Positions 1 through 10,054 of a DNA stretch of 64,000 nucleotides are shown one piece after another (within the stretch, counting starts at the first letter, position 1; each line of letters begins with the position of its first letter). Source of the DNA: Algoriphagus sediminis (GTDB taxonomy: Bacteria; Bacteroidota; Bacteroidia; Cytophagales; Cyclobacteriaceae). The stretch is from assembly GCF_030403435.1 (NCBI RefSeq), contig NZ_JAUEPH010000002.1:677383-741382 (forward strand). Reading direction: 5' to 3'. The position numbers were made by a program, and so were the translations under genes. Under the pieces are notes generated by a model. The model had not been told where the DNA came from. It made no database searches and worked only from the letters and a program-made list of their open reading frames with translations.

Positions 1-186
1 TAAAATGGATTTTTAAAAGATTTTGACTTTTGGTTCAAGATAAAATAGAATCAGAGAGAATAATGCTCAGAGCAATCAAATAGTCTGGAAAAGCCATAAT
101 AAGAAAAATCATCAACTCTTTCTCAGGCCAATCCAATAAGCCTGGATTTTTATTTACTTCAGTTTATTGCCAACTTAGCGAGCGTT
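1..186. other. Leader region before first gene
   Basis: AT-rich non-coding stretch at the window edge. A weak inverted repeat (CAGGC at 124-128 with GCCTG at 140-144) followed by a T-rich run could be the terminator of a gene lying before the window, but the stem is only five pairs with an eleven-base loop. No recognisable TAnnTTTG box was seen. Confidence 0.3.
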
Positions 187-1617
187 TTGATCAATCCAAT
201 AGATCTAACCATATTCATAGTTTATCTCCTCGCCATGCTCGGTGTAGGCTTTTACTTTCTGCGTAAAAACGAAAGTGTAGAAGATTACTACGTGGGAGGG
301 AGGAAAATGAGTAGCCTGCATATCGGTCTAAGCGTGGTTGCAACTGATGTCGGTGGAGGTTTTTCTATAGGCTTGGGAGGCTTAGGCTTTGCCATAGGCA
401 TAGCAGGCAGTTGGATGTTATTTACAGGGCTTATAGGGGCTTGGCTGAGCGCAGTTTTATTGATACCCAGAGTATTCAAAGTTCTCAAGCTTAAACCTTT
501 GTTAACCTTTCCTGAGCTTTTTGGACATTTTTTTGATCGTAGGGTAGCCCTATTAGCAGGAATTATTTCAGCCATTGGGTATCTGGGATTTACCAGTGCC
601 CAGATCCTTGCTGGCGCAAAGCTAGCGACAGCCACCTTCCCAAGTATGGACTTGGATCAGGCCATTTTAATTATGGGAATCACAGCAGTGGTTTACACGG
701 TCTTTGGAGGATTGAAGGCAGTGATTTACACAGATACTTTTCAATGGCTTCTTTTAATGGGAGGTTTAATTTTCATTGGAATTCCCCTTGGTTATACCGC
801 GATTGGAGGTTGGTCAGGAATCAAAGACACCCTTGATCCAAGTTTCCTGGATATCTGGAATATAGAGTGGCAGCAGCTGGTGAATTGGGGTGTGACGATC
901 ATACCCATATGGTTTATTGCCATGACTCTTTATCAAAGAATTTATGCCAGTAGGGATGAAAAGACTGCTAGAAAGGCCTGGTATATCGCGGGTATCTTCG
1001 AGTGGCCGATTATGGCCTTTATGGGTGTGCTACTTGGTTTATTTGCGCGAGTAGCCATCCAGCAAGGAATGTTTGAAAGCATTGGGTATTCTGAGGTTTC
1101 ACAGATGGATAGCGAAATGGGACTTCCTGTGTTACTCAGAACTATATTGCCTGTAGGTCTCATGGGTTTGATGATGTCTGCCTATTTTTCTGCAATCATG
1201 AGTACAGCCGATAGCTGTCTCATGGCAGCAAGTGGAAATGTGGTGACGGATATCATTGGGTTTTTTCGAAAAATATCTGAAAAATCCAGTCTCAGATATT
1301 CTCAAATCGCCACCTTTCTGATCGGGGTTGTAGCCTTGCTTCTGGCGCTCACCATGACCAACGTGCTTGAGTTGATGCTTTTATCCTATTCATTTATGGT
1401 CTCTGGACTTTTAGTTCCACTCTTAGGAGCTTTGTTCTACAAAAGAAGAAAATCTTCAGCGGCTTTAGCGTCTATGATCACTGGAGGAAGCGTGACCCTG
1501 ACTTTGGAGATTCTAAAAAAAGAGAGTCTAATTCAAATGCCATTAGGACTCGATCCGAATATTTTTGGAATTCTGATGGCACTTATTGTTTATATCATTG
1601 TTCTGAATAAAAAATAA
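187..1617 (+). CDS. Sodium:solute symporter (SSS family)
   Basis: Polytopic inner-membrane protein of 476 residues with roughly twelve to thirteen hydrophobic segments, the usual size for the SSS/SLC5 family, which couples solute uptake to sodium. The N-terminus (VYLLAMLGVGFYF, then EDYYVGGRKM and a Gly-rich DVGGGFSIGLGGLGFA segment) is the typical SSS opening. The start is TTG; the frame is open further upstream but has no ATG, and the first membrane helix begins directly after the TTG, so this start fits the family. The substrate is not visible. It heads a five-gene operon whose other products deacylate and racemise amino acids, so an amino-acid conjugate or D-amino acid is the best guess (inference). 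Confidence 0.88.
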   Translation: MINPIDLTIFIVYLLAMLGVGFYFLRKNESVEDYYVGGRKMSSLHIGLSVVATDVGGGFSIGLGGLGFAIGIAGSWMLFTGLIGAWLSAVLLIPRVFKVLKLKPLLTFPELFGHFFDRRVALLAGIISAIGYLGFTSAQILAGAKLATATFPSMDLDQAILIMGITAVVYTVFGGLKAVIYTDTFQWLLLMGGLIFIGIPLGYTAIGGWSGIKDTLDPSFLDIWNIEWQQLVNWGVTIIPIWFIAMTLYQRIYASRDEKTARKAWYIAGIFEWPIMAFMGVLLGLFARVAIQQGMFESIGYSEVSQMDSEMGLPVLLRTILPVGLMGLMMSAYFSAIMSTADSCLMAASGNVVTDIIGFFRKISEKSSLRYSQIATFLIGVVALLLALTMTNVLELMLLSYSFMVSGLLVPLLGALFYKRRKSSAALASMITGGSVTLTLEILKKESLIQMPLGLDPNIFGILMALIVYIIVLNKK

Positions 1618-1619
1618 TC

Positions 1620-2054
1620 ATGCAAATCACGAGAATAGAAGGAGGCAACGGGCCTCATAAGGCTTTTAATAATGACAGAATCGCAGACTTTCTTTTCCAA
1701 CATCTTGATCAATATGGAGATGAGAGAAAAGATATCATGAAATGTCTCAATTATGTCTTCGAAAAGGGAGGAAGTATTTCCATCGCTCACGAAGGGGAAA
1801 CCATGAAAGGGGTAGTGGTATTGAATGATACAGGTATGGAAGGTTATATTCCAGAAAATATTCTGGTTTATATTGCCGTGGATGCTAGTACTAGAGGACA
1901 GGGGGTAGGTAGAAAACTTATCGAGGATGTACAGTCTAAAACCAAAGGAAGTATTGCACTCCATGTGGAGCCAGATAATCCAGCAAAGAAGCTGTATGAA
2001 CGACTGGGTTTTACGAATAAGTACCTGGAGATGCGTTGGACCAAAGCAAATTAA
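1620..2054 (+). CDS. GNAT family N-acetyltransferase
   Basis: Small cytoplasmic acyltransferase of 144 residues. The acetyl-CoA pyrophosphate-binding motif A is seen as RGQGVG around residue 93, and the C-terminal NPAKKLYERLGF segment is the usual GNAT motif B. The gene starts two bases after the symporter stop and is followed six bases later by an M20 hydrolase, so it is co-transcribed with them. GNAT enzymes acylate amines; in this operon it may acylate an amino acid or its product in the opposite sense to the M20 enzyme (inference). The acceptor cannot be read from sequence. Confidence 0.85.
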   Translation: MQITRIEGGNGPHKAFNNDRIADFLFQHLDQYGDERKDIMKCLNYVFEKGGSISIAHEGETMKGVVVLNDTGMEGYIPENILVYIAVDASTRGQGVGRKLIEDVQSKTKGSIALHVEPDNPAKKLYERLGFTNKYLEMRWTKAN

Positions 2055-2060
2055 TGGTTT

Positions 2061-3188
2061 ATGGAGCTGAGTGAACTTCAGCAAATCAGGAAGTACCTTC
2101 ATGCCCATCCTGAGCTTTCTGGAAAGGAATTTTCAACACAGGAATATTTAAAAGACCTACTGTCAACCCTTAATTTTTTCAAGTTAATTAAGGTTGGAGG
2201 AACAGGTCTGGCCGTTTTTTTTAAAGGAACAGAGCCCGGACCAAAACTGATGTTCCGCACCGAAATCGACGCTTTACCTATTCAGGAAAAAAACAGCTTT
2301 GACCATAGGTCAAAAACAAAGGGCGTTTCACATAAGTGTGGACACGATGGTCATTGTTCCATTTTGATTGGCCTGTCTGATTACCTTTCCTCAGCACAAA
2401 ATTTCAAAGGAGAAATATGCCTTCTGTTCCAACCAGCTGAGGAAACTGGAAAAGGCGCAGAGTTGGTCTTAAATGATGAAAAATTTGAGTTTGAACCTGA
2501 TTTTGTCTTTGCATTACACAATCTGCCTGGTTTTGAAAAGGGTAAAATCATTTCGAGAACAGGAAGTTTTACTGCTTCAGTACAGAGTTTAATTCTGAGG
2601 TTTGAAGGGAGTACCTCGCATGCTTCCGAACCGGAAAAGGGTGTCAATCCGGGGCTTTGCATAGCTGAAACCATCAGTTTTTCAAGCTCATTGAATTTCC
2701 AAGAAGTCCATTCCGATGATTTTGCTTTGGTGACCTTGGTGCACAGTGTTTTAGGAGAAAAGGCATATGGTGTTTCAGCTGGCTATGGAGAACTTCATTT
2801 TACCCTTAGATCTTGGAGCAATGTGAAAACCGAGGAGTTGACAGCAAAAATAATTTCTAAAGCCATGGACCTTTGTAATTTCTATGGGCTGAAACTTAAT
2901 TTTGAGATATTAGAAAAATTCGAAGCCACAATAAACAGTCAGGAGGCCTTTGATTTTGTGAAAAAGGCAGCTGATAATTTAGGCTTGACCTTTGAAGAAA
3001 TAGAGACTCCTTTTAGGTTTGGGGAAGATTTTGGTCTTTTTACAAATAAATTTCAAGGGGCAATGTTTGGTTTAGGTGCAGGAATATCTACTCCTGCACT
3101 TCATGCCGAGGATTATGATTATCCTGATGAAATTACCCCTGTGGGATTAAACATGTTTAAAGAGATAGTCACGATCACTCAATCATAA
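2061..3188 (+). CDS. M20 family amidohydrolase (M20D, hippurate-hydrolase-like)
   Basis: Cytoplasmic metal-dependent amidohydrolase of 375 residues. M20D signatures appear in order: HAHPELSGKE near residue 15, TEIDALP near 68, the metal-binding CGHDGH near 93, PAEETGKGA near 128 and HNLPG near 154. The family removes acyl groups from N-acyl amino acids or splits dipeptides. The dimerisation-domain residues after about 170 are less canonical than in true hippurate hydrolases. It is followed after two bases by alanine racemase, so deacylation followed by racemisation is a plausible sequence of steps (inference). Confidence 0.85.
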   Translation: MELSELQQIRKYLHAHPELSGKEFSTQEYLKDLLSTLNFFKLIKVGGTGLAVFFKGTEPGPKLMFRTEIDALPIQEKNSFDHRSKTKGVSHKCGHDGHCSILIGLSDYLSSAQNFKGEICLLFQPAEETGKGAELVLNDEKFEFEPDFVFALHNLPGFEKGKIISRTGSFTASVQSLILRFEGSTSHASEPEKGVNPGLCIAETISFSSSLNFQEVHSDDFALVTLVHSVLGEKAYGVSAGYGELHFTLRSWSNVKTEELTAKIISKAMDLCNFYGLKLNFEILEKFEATINSQEAFDFVKKAADNLGLTFEEIETPFRFGEDFGLFTNKFQGAMFGLGAGISTPALHAEDYDYPDEITPVGLNMFKEIVTITQS

Positions 3189-3190
3189 AA

Positions 3191-4345
3191 ATGGAAGGAA
3201 CCAGCTACATTGAGCTCAGTAAAGAGGCTGTAGAGAATAATTTCAGTTATTTGAATAGCCTTGTAGGTCCTGATACCTTGGTTTCACATGTGGTGAAAGG
3301 CAATGCTTACGGACATGGAATTGACACTTATGTTCCTCTTGCCTTAGAGAAGGGAGCAAAGCATTTTTCGACTTTTGATGCTCACGAAGCTTACAAGGTT
3401 CATCAAGTTACGGATGGAAAAGTTCCGGTGATGATCATGGGGATGATCCTAAATGATCAGCTTGAGTGGGCCATTGAGAATGGGATTGAGTTTTTTGTGT
3501 TTGAGTTCGACCGTTTGAGGGAGTGTATCAAAGTGGCAAAGAAAATAGGCAAGCCTGCTTTGATACATATAGAATTGGAAACAGGAATGAACCGAACTGG
3601 CTTTGAGTTCGACAAACTTAATGAGGTTCTGAGGTTAGTTCACTACTATCCAGACCAGGTCGAAATTAAGGGCATTTGTACACATTATGCAGGTGCTGAA
3701 AGCTTTGCGAATTTTTTTCGGGTCAAAGCTCAATTCCAAAAATTCAAAAAAGGGGTAAAATTTCTTGCTAAAAACAACTTGAAAGCTGAGCGACTTCATA
3801 CAGCATGTAGTGCAGGTGCAGTAAGATTCCCTAAGTCAAGATTCGATATGGTAAGAATTGGGATCTTACAATACGGATTCTGGCCTTCTCAGGAAACCTA
3901 TATAGAGAAAATCAAGCCTGTAGGGATTGGTGATGAAGATCCGCTCAAAAGAGTGATTAGCTGGAAAAGCAGAGTGATGGATGTGAAAACGGTGAATCAA
4001 GGGGAATATATTGGGTATGGAATGAGCTATCTGGCTACTTCTGAGATAAAAGTTGCAACAATTCCCGTTGGATATGGTCATGGTTTTAGCAGATCATTAA
4101 GCAACACTGGCCGGGCACTGGTAAAAAACTCAAGAGTTTCTGTAATAGGAACAGTGAATATGAATTTGATGTTACTGGATGTGACCCATGTTGATGGAGT
4201 AGAAAAGGGAGATGAAGTGGTTCTGATAGGAAATCAAGGAGATCTGAGTATTTCTGTGGCATCCTTTGGTGATTTCAGTGATCAGTTGAACTACGAATTA
4301 CTGACTCGATTGCCTCGAGATATTCCTAGAAAAATCGTAAAATAG
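3191..4345 (+). CDS. alr: Alanine racemase
   Basis: PLP-dependent fold-type III racemase of 384 residues interconverting L- and D-alanine. The PLP lysine is K36 in VVKGNAYGHG, and the second catalytic residue, a tyrosine, lies in the IGYGMSY motif near residue 276. GMNRTGFE and the CTHYAGAES segment are further family landmarks. Most alanine racemases serve peptidoglycan synthesis; this copy sits between an M20 amidohydrolase and a second racemase-like gene, so a catabolic or alternative substrate is possible. Eight bases separate it from the next gene. Confidence 0.85.
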   Translation: MEGTSYIELSKEAVENNFSYLNSLVGPDTLVSHVVKGNAYGHGIDTYVPLALEKGAKHFSTFDAHEAYKVHQVTDGKVPVMIMGMILNDQLEWAIENGIEFFVFEFDRLRECIKVAKKIGKPALIHIELETGMNRTGFEFDKLNEVLRLVHYYPDQVEIKGICTHYAGAESFANFFRVKAQFQKFKKGVKFLAKNNLKAERLHTACSAGAVRFPKSRFDMVRIGILQYGFWPSQETYIEKIKPVGIGDEDPLKRVISWKSRVMDVKTVNQGEYIGYGMSYLATSEIKVATIPVGYGHGFSRSLSNTGRALVKNSRVSVIGTVNMNLMLLDVTHVDGVEKGDEVVLIGNQGDLSISVASFGDFSDQLNYELLTRLPRDIPRKIVK

Positions 4346-4352
4346 AGATTGT

Positions 4353-5423
4353 ATGGCATATATAACCCTAAATAGGGCAAAGCTTAAAAAGAATTATGAA
4401 TACCTCGATAACCTGTTTAAAGAGAATGGTATTGAATGGGCGATAGTGACTAAAATGCTTTGTGGATATGAACCCTACTTAAAAGAGGTTTTGGATCTTG
4501 GCATAAAAGAGGTATGTGATGCAAGAATCAGTAATCTAAAAAAAATCAAAAAACTGGCCCCTGATGTTCAGACAGTTTACATAAAGCCACCTGCAAAGCG
4601 AGAAATCGAGAATATCGTCAGGTATGCAGATGCCAGTTTTAATACTGAGTACAGGACTATTAAGCTTCTTTCAGAGGAGGCTAAAAAGCAAAATAAGCTT
4701 CATAAAGTGATCATTATGATCGAACTAGGTGATCTTCGGGAAGGGGTTATGGGAGATACCTTAATGAGCTTTTATGAGTCCATCTTTAAGCTACCAAATA
4801 TCAAAGTAACCGGAATTGGTTCAAATTTGAATTGCCTTCATGGGGTTATGCCCAGTCACGATAAGTTTATACAACTATCTCTTTATGAGCAACTTATAGA
4901 GGCTAAATTCAACCAAAAAATACCTTGGGTGACAGGTGGGACTTCTGTGGTAATCCCACTTCTACAGATCCATCAATTGCCTAAAGGAATCAATCATTTC
5001 AGAGTAGGAGAGACCTTATATTTTGGGACGGATCTGGTGAATCATACTGTATTTGAAGGAATGGAGCCTGATGTGATCCGACTTTATGCCGAGATTATTG
5101 AGATTACAAGAAAACCTGTCGTTCCAATAGGGACTTTGGAAGCAAATCCCAGTGGGGAAAAATTTGAAGTGGATACGAATGATTATGGTCGAACTACCCA
5201 CAGAGCCATCCTTGATCTAGGTTTACTGGATATCAATTCTGATTTTTTGATCCCTGAGGATGCTTCATTTGAATTCGTGGGAGCAAGCAGCGATATGCTT
5301 GTCATAGATATCGATGACAATGACCAAGGCTACAAAGTAGGAGACCTTATCCCTTTTGACCTCAAGTATATGGGTGCTCTCACCCTACTTAACTCTGAGT
5401 ACATCGAGAAAAAGGTAATCTAA
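4353..5423 (+). CDS. Alanine/ornithine racemase family PLP enzyme
   Basis: Second fold-type III PLP protein of 356 residues, clearly different from the preceding Alr. The candidate PLP lysine is K34 in VTKMLCGY. MIELGDLREGVM and the GGTSVVIP segment match the alanine/ornithine-racemase-like subfamily, which includes clostridial ornithine racemase. The reaction is probably racemisation of a basic or neutral amino acid; the exact substrate cannot be read. It is the last gene of the plus-strand operon and converges with a minus-strand gene 23 bases downstream, with no clear terminator hairpin between them. Confidence 0.75.
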   Translation: MAYITLNRAKLKKNYEYLDNLFKENGIEWAIVTKMLCGYEPYLKEVLDLGIKEVCDARISNLKKIKKLAPDVQTVYIKPPAKREIENIVRYADASFNTEYRTIKLLSEEAKKQNKLHKVIIMIELGDLREGVMGDTLMSFYESIFKLPNIKVTGIGSNLNCLHGVMPSHDKFIQLSLYEQLIEAKFNQKIPWVTGGTSVVIPLLQIHQLPKGINHFRVGETLYFGTDLVNHTVFEGMEPDVIRLYAEIIEITRKPVVPIGTLEANPSGEKFEVDTNDYGRTTHRAILDLGLLDINSDFLIPEDASFEFVGASSDMLVIDIDDNDQGYKVGDLIPFDLKYMGALTLLNSEYIEKKVI

Positions 5424-5446
5424 AGGCTAATTCTTTAAGGTTTTTA

Positions 5447-6379
5447 TTAGATAATCGACTCGAAATAGGCAATGGTTTTTTCCAAGCCTTCTCTCAATGG
5501 GATTTTTGGTTCCCAGCCTAACTCTTCTTTTGCAAGATCAATCACTGGTTTTCTTTGAAGTGGATCGTCTTCAGGTAGTGGAAAATGAATCAACTTACTT
5601 TTACTTGCTGTCAATTCAATGATCAATTGAGCCAGTTCAAGCATGGTGAATTCACCAGGATTACCAATATTCACAGGGCCTGTAAAACCATCCCGACTAT
5701 TCATAAGACGGTACATTCCTTCGATATTATCATCTACATAGCAGAAAGATCGGGTTTGCTGGCCATCCCCGTATATGGTTATATCTTCTCCTTTTAAGGC
5801 TTGCACTATGAAGTTACTCACGACTCTACCGTCATTTGGGTGCATTCTTGGTCCATAAGTATTAAAAATCCTCATGACCTTTATATTCACTCCATGCTGG
5901 CGATGATAATCAAAGAATAAAGTTTCAGCACATCTTTTCCCCTCGTCATAACAAGCTCTGGGACCAAGGGTATTCACATTTCCCCGGTAGGATTCAGGCT
6001 GTGGGTGCACTTCAGGATCACCATAAATTTCAGAAGTACTGGCTTGAAGAATTTTAATTTTAAGGCGTTTAGCCAAACCAAGCATATTCATCGCTCCAAT
6101 TACCGAAGTTTTAGTGGTTTGGACTGGATCGAATTGATAATGGATTGGAGAAGCAGGACATGCCAGATTATATATTTCATCTACTTCGACAAAAAGCGGG
6201 TGAGTTATATCATGCCTTAACAACTCGAAATTTTTGTTATCCAGTAAATGATGGATATTCCTTCTATTTCCTGTGAAGAAATTATCCACGCATAATACTT
6301 CATTTCCTTCACTTAGTAGTCGATCACACAAATGGCTTCCGAGAAATCCTCCGCCACCACTAACTAGTACTCTTTTCAT
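5447..6379 (-). CDS. UDP-glucuronate decarboxylase (UDP-xylose synthase)
   Basis: Extended short-chain dehydrogenase of 310 residues converting UDP-glucuronate to UDP-xylose with bound NAD. Visible features are the Rossmann motif GGGGFLG at residues 8-14, the catalytic Y144-x3-K148 in ACYDEGK, the preceding [10 protein letters not shown] segment, and [10 protein letters not shown] plus SFCYVDD in the sugar-nucleotide half. Length and motifs are those of the soluble UXS form without the membrane arm found in animals. It appears monocistronic; 141 bases separate it from the acyl-CoA dehydrogenase gene. The product is used for xylose-containing glycans. Confidence 0.9.
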   Translation of the reverse strand: MKRVLVSGGGGFLGSHLCDRLLSEGNEVLCVDNFFTGNRRNIHHLLDNKNFELLRHDITHPLFVEVDEIYNLACPASPIHYQFDPVQTTKTSVIGAMNMLGLAKRLKIKILQASTSEIYGDPEVHPQPESYRGNVNTLGPRACYDEGKRCAETLFFDYHRQHGVNIKVMRIFNTYGPRMHPNDGRVVSNFIVQALKGEDITIYGDGQQTRSFCYVDDNIEGMYRLMNSRDGFTGPVNIGNPGEFTMLELAQLIIELTASKSKLIHFPLPEDDPLQRKPVIDLAKEELGWEPKIPLREGLEKTIAYFESII

Positions 6380-6520
6380 TTATTCAGTTCCTTAAAAATC
6401 GATGGGTAAAAATAGACAAATGATTCACAATACAACCCCTGACTTTCGATAATTGAACCGTTTTACTCGTCCAATTGCTACGTTTTTTGGGTAAGTGTTT
6501 GAGAGTAAGAAAGTTCCTTT

Positions 6521-8302
6521 TTAAAACTCCGATTCTTTCATCTTAATTGTCGGGAAGGTTTCTGAGTTTAATCTCGAAATTAGCCCTTGAATTTTTGGCA
6601 ACTCATATTCCATAAAGTATTCAGCCGTTGTGATTTTTCCCTGATAAAAGTCTTTATCACTTGAATTCTTTAATGCTTGGATTGAAGTAGCAGCTTGTCT
6701 TAGCCACATCCAACTAACGCAAAGAATTCCATTCACTTCAAGGAATAGTGTAGCATCTGCCAGGAACACTTCAGGCCCTTTCTGAGCTTTGCCTAGCTGC
6801 TTTTGCAGGCAGGTATTCACTTCTTGTATGGCAGATTCGAATTTTACACACTGAGTTTTAAGCTCAGGAAAAGATTTTGCCTTTATTAAATCCTTTTGCA
6901 TTTCTTTCATCAATTCCTTCCAGCCAAGTCCATCATTTTGGATAACTTTTCTACCCAAAAGATCCAGACCATGAATTCCTGTGGTGCCTTCATGAATAGG
7001 GTGGATTCTCGCTTCGCGATAATATTGCTCCACAGGAAAGTCTGTGGTATATCCGGCTCCACCTAATACCTGAACAGCCGCAGAAGTGGTTTGGAGCCCC
7101 ATTTCCGAGGGAAAAGACTTCGCAATGGGTGTGAGTAAATCCAAAAGACTCTCCCTCTTTTTTCTGGTTTCAAAGTCTTTATCATGGGTAACCTGATCAG
7201 ACAGCCAGGAGCAATAAATCAGCAAGGCTAAGGTACCTTCGGTAATGCTTTTCTGAAATAGAAGCATCCTCTTCACATCAGCATGTTCTATTATTTTAAC
7301 TTGAGGTTGGCTCAAATTCTTTTCCCCCAGTTTTCTTCCTTGGGGTCTTTCTTTTGCATAAGCCAAGGATGCATGAAAGGCGGCAGTTGCTATCGCTACC
7401 GCATTCATTCCTACACCAAGCCTGGCCTCATTCATCATCTGAAACATGTATTTTAATCCATGATTCGCTTCTCCTACCAAATACCCTTTACAGGCCTCAT
7501 TTGACCCGAACATGAGATGTGCGATGGGAGCTCCTTTATAGCCCATTTTATGGTATAAACCTTCTGTTGTGACATCATTTGGTTCTCCAGATTCCGGATT
7601 TAACTTGGGTACAATAAAAAGCGATATGCCTTTTGTTCCTGCTGGTGCCCCTTTTATTCTTGCCAGAAGCAAATGCACCACATTTTCACATGCATCATGG
7701 TCTCCGCATGATATGTAGATTTTTTGCCCTTTAATCAAAAATGTTCCTTCCTCTTCGGTCGGAATAGCCTGGGTTGTCAAGTCTGAAAGAGAACTTCCAG
7801 CATCAGGTTCCGTCAGGGCCATAGTTCCCTGCCATTGGCCGGAATACATTTTTGGGGTGAATCGATCAATCTGAGCTTTGCTACCAAAAGAACGAATCAG
7901 ATTAGCTGCACCCGTGGTGAGGAAAGGAAAAACGCTGGATGAATAGTTGGCCGCCTGCAATATATATCCAGCAGCTAGGTGTATGGTCCAAGGCAGTTGC
8001 TGCCCACCTTCATCATAGGAAAACGTTGCGTTAATCCAGCCGTCTTCCCCAAATTGTCGAACGATCTCCTTCATTCCCGGATGAATTAAAATGGAGCCAT
8101 CTTTTAATTGGGGTTCCTTTCTATCCATCTCGGTAAGAAGTGGGTGAAGCTTCCTCTCGGCTATTTCTTTTGCTGCTTCAAGGACCAGCTCAAAGTTTTC
8201 TTTTGAATGGTCTGAAAAGTAGGGGATATCGGTAATTTTAGATAAGTCGATATTCTCAAAAAGCTGAAAATTCAAATCTCTGGGTGAATAAAAATTTGCC
8301 AT
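6521..8302 (-). CDS. Acyl-CoA dehydrogenase with extended C-terminal domain
   Basis: Cytoplasmic FAD enzyme of 593 residues, the size of the long FadE-like/DmdC-like acyl-CoA dehydrogenases with an extra C-terminal domain. Seen are the FAD/substrate motif GTMALTEPDAGSSLSDL near residue 160, GGAGYTTDFPVEQYYREARI near 410, and IHEGTTGIHGLDLLGRK near 433, where the catalytic glutamate normally lies. It starts four bases after the stop of the sugar acetyltransferase gene and so is probably the last gene of the uronate operon, although fatty-acid or branched-chain oxidation is not an obvious partner of that pathway. Confidence 0.85.
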   Translation of the reverse strand: MANFYSPRDLNFQLFENIDLSKITDIPYFSDHSKENFELVLEAAKEIAERKLHPLLTEMDRKEPQLKDGSILIHPGMKEIVRQFGEDGWINATFSYDEGGQQLPWTIHLAAGYILQAANYSSSVFPFLTTGAANLIRSFGSKAQIDRFTPKMYSGQWQGTMALTEPDAGSSLSDLTTQAIPTEEEGTFLIKGQKIYISCGDHDACENVVHLLLARIKGAPAGTKGISLFIVPKLNPESGEPNDVTTEGLYHKMGYKGAPIAHLMFGSNEACKGYLVGEANHGLKYMFQMMNEARLGVGMNAVAIATAAFHASLAYAKERPQGRKLGEKNLSQPQVKIIEHADVKRMLLFQKSITEGTLALLIYCSWLSDQVTHDKDFETRKKRESLLDLLTPIAKSFPSEMGLQTTSAAVQVLGGAGYTTDFPVEQYYREARIHPIHEGTTGIHGLDLLGRKVIQNDGLGWKELMKEMQKDLIKAKSFPELKTQCVKFESAIQEVNTCLQKQLGKAQKGPEVFLADATLFLEVNGILCVSWMWLRQAATSIQALKNSSDKDFYQGKITTAEYFMEYELPKIQGLISRLNSETFPTIKMKESEF

Positions 8303-8306
8303 TGGC

Positions 8307-8870
8307 TTAATCTTCTTGTTTGATATGCTTAATTATTTTGGCGGGGTTTCCCGCGACTACAACGTCTTCAGGAACATCTTTGGTAACGACTGCTCCTGCG
8401 GCTATAACCGACCGGTTGCCGATACTTACTCCAGGACAAATTACAGATGAACCACCAATCCAAACATCATCTCCTATGGAAATAGGCTTGCCAAACTCCC
8501 ACATTTGACCTCTGGTTTTGGCTTCTATCGGATGGGTGGCAGGATAAAACTGAACATTTGGTGCGACAAAAACTCTGTCACCAAAGGTTACCTTAACTAC
8601 GTCCAAAATCACACAATTGAAGTTGAAAAAGACATCATCTCCTACTTCGATATTGTAACCGTAATCGCAGAAGAAAGGGGGCTCTATACAAAGATTTTTT
8701 CCTTTTTTCCCAAGAATTTGCTCAAGGAGCCTGTCCCGCTCCTCTGAAGAGTCCGGTTCCGAATCATTGTATCTCTTTAATAGCTTCCTGACTTTGGTTC
8801 GTTCCTGGGTTAATTCAGTTCCTCCTGCCTGATAGAGCTGTCCGGCAAGCATTTTTTCCTTCTCCGTCAT
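8307..8870 (-). CDS. Sugar O-acetyltransferase (maltose acetyltransferase type)
   Basis: Left-handed beta-helix acetyltransferase of 187 residues. The N-terminal Mac domain ([20 protein letters not shown]) is followed by hexapeptide repeats, with [23 protein letters not shown] shaping the acceptor site and [21 protein letters not shown] carrying the family catalytic histidine. It transfers acetyl from acetyl-CoA to a sugar hydroxyl. Its ATG overlaps the stop of uxuA by four bases, so translation is probably coupled and the substrate is likely a sugar of this pathway (inference). Confidence 0.85.
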   Translation of the reverse strand: MTEKEKMLAGQLYQAGGTELTQERTKVRKLLKRYNDSEPDSSEERDRLLEQILGKKGKNLCIEPPFFCDYGYNIEVGDDVFFNFNCVILDVVKVTFGDRVFVAPNVQFYPATHPIEAKTRGQMWEFGKPISIGDDVWIGGSSVICPGVSIGNRSVIAAGAVVTKDVPEDVVVAGNPAKIIKHIKQED

Positions 8871-10042
8871 TTTTGCATGTGATGAATAAGTGCTTTTTCT
8901 ATTCCTCTTATTTCAGCCAGTCCTTTCAATCTTCCTATGGCAGAGTAACCTGGATTTGTCTTTTTCCCCAAATCATCGAGCATTTGATGTCCATGATCTG
9001 GCCGCATAGGTATGGATTTACCACGTTTTTTTTGAATTTGTAGAATGGCTTCAATCACTTCTACCATGGGGACATCGCCATCCAGGTGATTTGCTTCATA
9101 AAAGTTTCCCTCTTCGTCTCTTTTGGTACTTCGTAAATGAATGAAGTTGATATGCTCGCCAAATTCCTTAGCCATTCCCACCAAGTTATTATCAGCTCTT
9201 ACCCCAAAACTTCCTGTGCAAAAGCACAAGCCATTATTTAGGCTGGGATTGTCACCGAAGACCCTTCTACAATCTTCAGCGGTACTCAGGATCCTTGGCA
9301 AACCATAAAGGCTTTTTGGAGGATCATCTGGGTGAATGGTAAGGTAAATACCTGCTTTTTCAGCTATGGGTACGATTTCTTCAAGGAAAAGTCTGAGATG
9401 AGATTGAAGCTTATCGGTATTTATATCTGAGTAGGTCAAAAGCATTTCCCTGAACTCATCCAGCGTGTAACCAATTTCTGAGCCGGGTAATCCTTTCAGA
9501 ATGTTTGCGGTGATTAAATCCTTTTCATCCTGGGTCAGGGAGTTAAAATAGGATTCTAATTCCTTAATTCTTTCCTCAGAATACTCTCTCTTGGCTTCAG
9601 GTCTATCAAGGATAAATAAATCAAAAGCTTCAACTGCCTTACTATCGTATCTTAAGGCCCTTGCCCCATTTTCCAAAGGCCACTCCAAATTAGTTCTGGT
9701 CCAATCCAGAATGGGCATAAAGTTATAACACACCGTTTTAATTCCTTCTTGACCAAGATTCAAAAGGGTTTGCTTATAATTTTCAATATGCCCTTTAAAA
9801 TCTCCCGAGCGTGTTTTAATGGATTCATGAACCGGAACCGATTCTACCACTACCCAGCTTAGCCCTTCAGACTCAATCAGGCTTTTTCTTTCCTTGATGT
9901 CATCGATCGGCCAAACTTCTCCATTTGGAATCTGGTGAAGAGCTGTGACTACTCCTACAGCTCCGGCCTGTCTAATATCTTTAAGGCTGACAGGATCATT
10001 TGGTCCGTACCAACGCATGGTTTGAATCATTTCTGGAATCAT
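8867..10042 (-). CDS. uxuA: Mannonate dehydratase
   Basis: Cytoplasmic metal-dependent dehydratase of 391 residues converting D-mannonate to 2-keto-3-deoxygluconate, the third step of glucuronate breakdown. Family motifs are visible: [10 protein letters not shown] near residue 9, IHPDDPP near 238, [12 protein letters not shown] near 274 and MRPDHGHQM near 346, containing metal ligands. It lies directly after the SDR and uxaC genes in the order of transcription, giving a complete isomerase-reductase-dehydratase set. Length is normal for the family. Confidence 0.93.
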   Translation of the reverse strand: MIPEMIQTMRWYGPNDPVSLKDIRQAGAVGVVTALHQIPNGEVWPIDDIKERKSLIESEGLSWVVVESVPVHESIKTRSGDFKGHIENYKQTLLNLGQEGIKTVCYNFMPILDWTRTNLEWPLENGARALRYDSKAVEAFDLFILDRPEAKREYSEERIKELESYFNSLTQDEKDLITANILKGLPGSEIGYTLDEFREMLLTYSDINTDKLQSHLRLFLEEIVPIAEKAGIYLTIHPDDPPKSLYGLPRILSTAEDCRRVFGDNPSLNNGLCFCTGSFGVRADNNLVGMAKEFGEHINFIHLRSTKRDEEGNFYEANHLDGDVPMVEVIEAILQIQKKRGKSIPMRPDHGHQMLDDLGKKTNPGYSAIGRLKGLAEIRGIEKALIHHMQK

Positions 10043-10054
10043 ATGCTAATTTAA

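Noticed and set aside
1590..2108. Reverse open frame across the GNAT gene
   Set aside because: Opposite-strand shadow; the GNAT motifs and operon spacing are on the plus strand.
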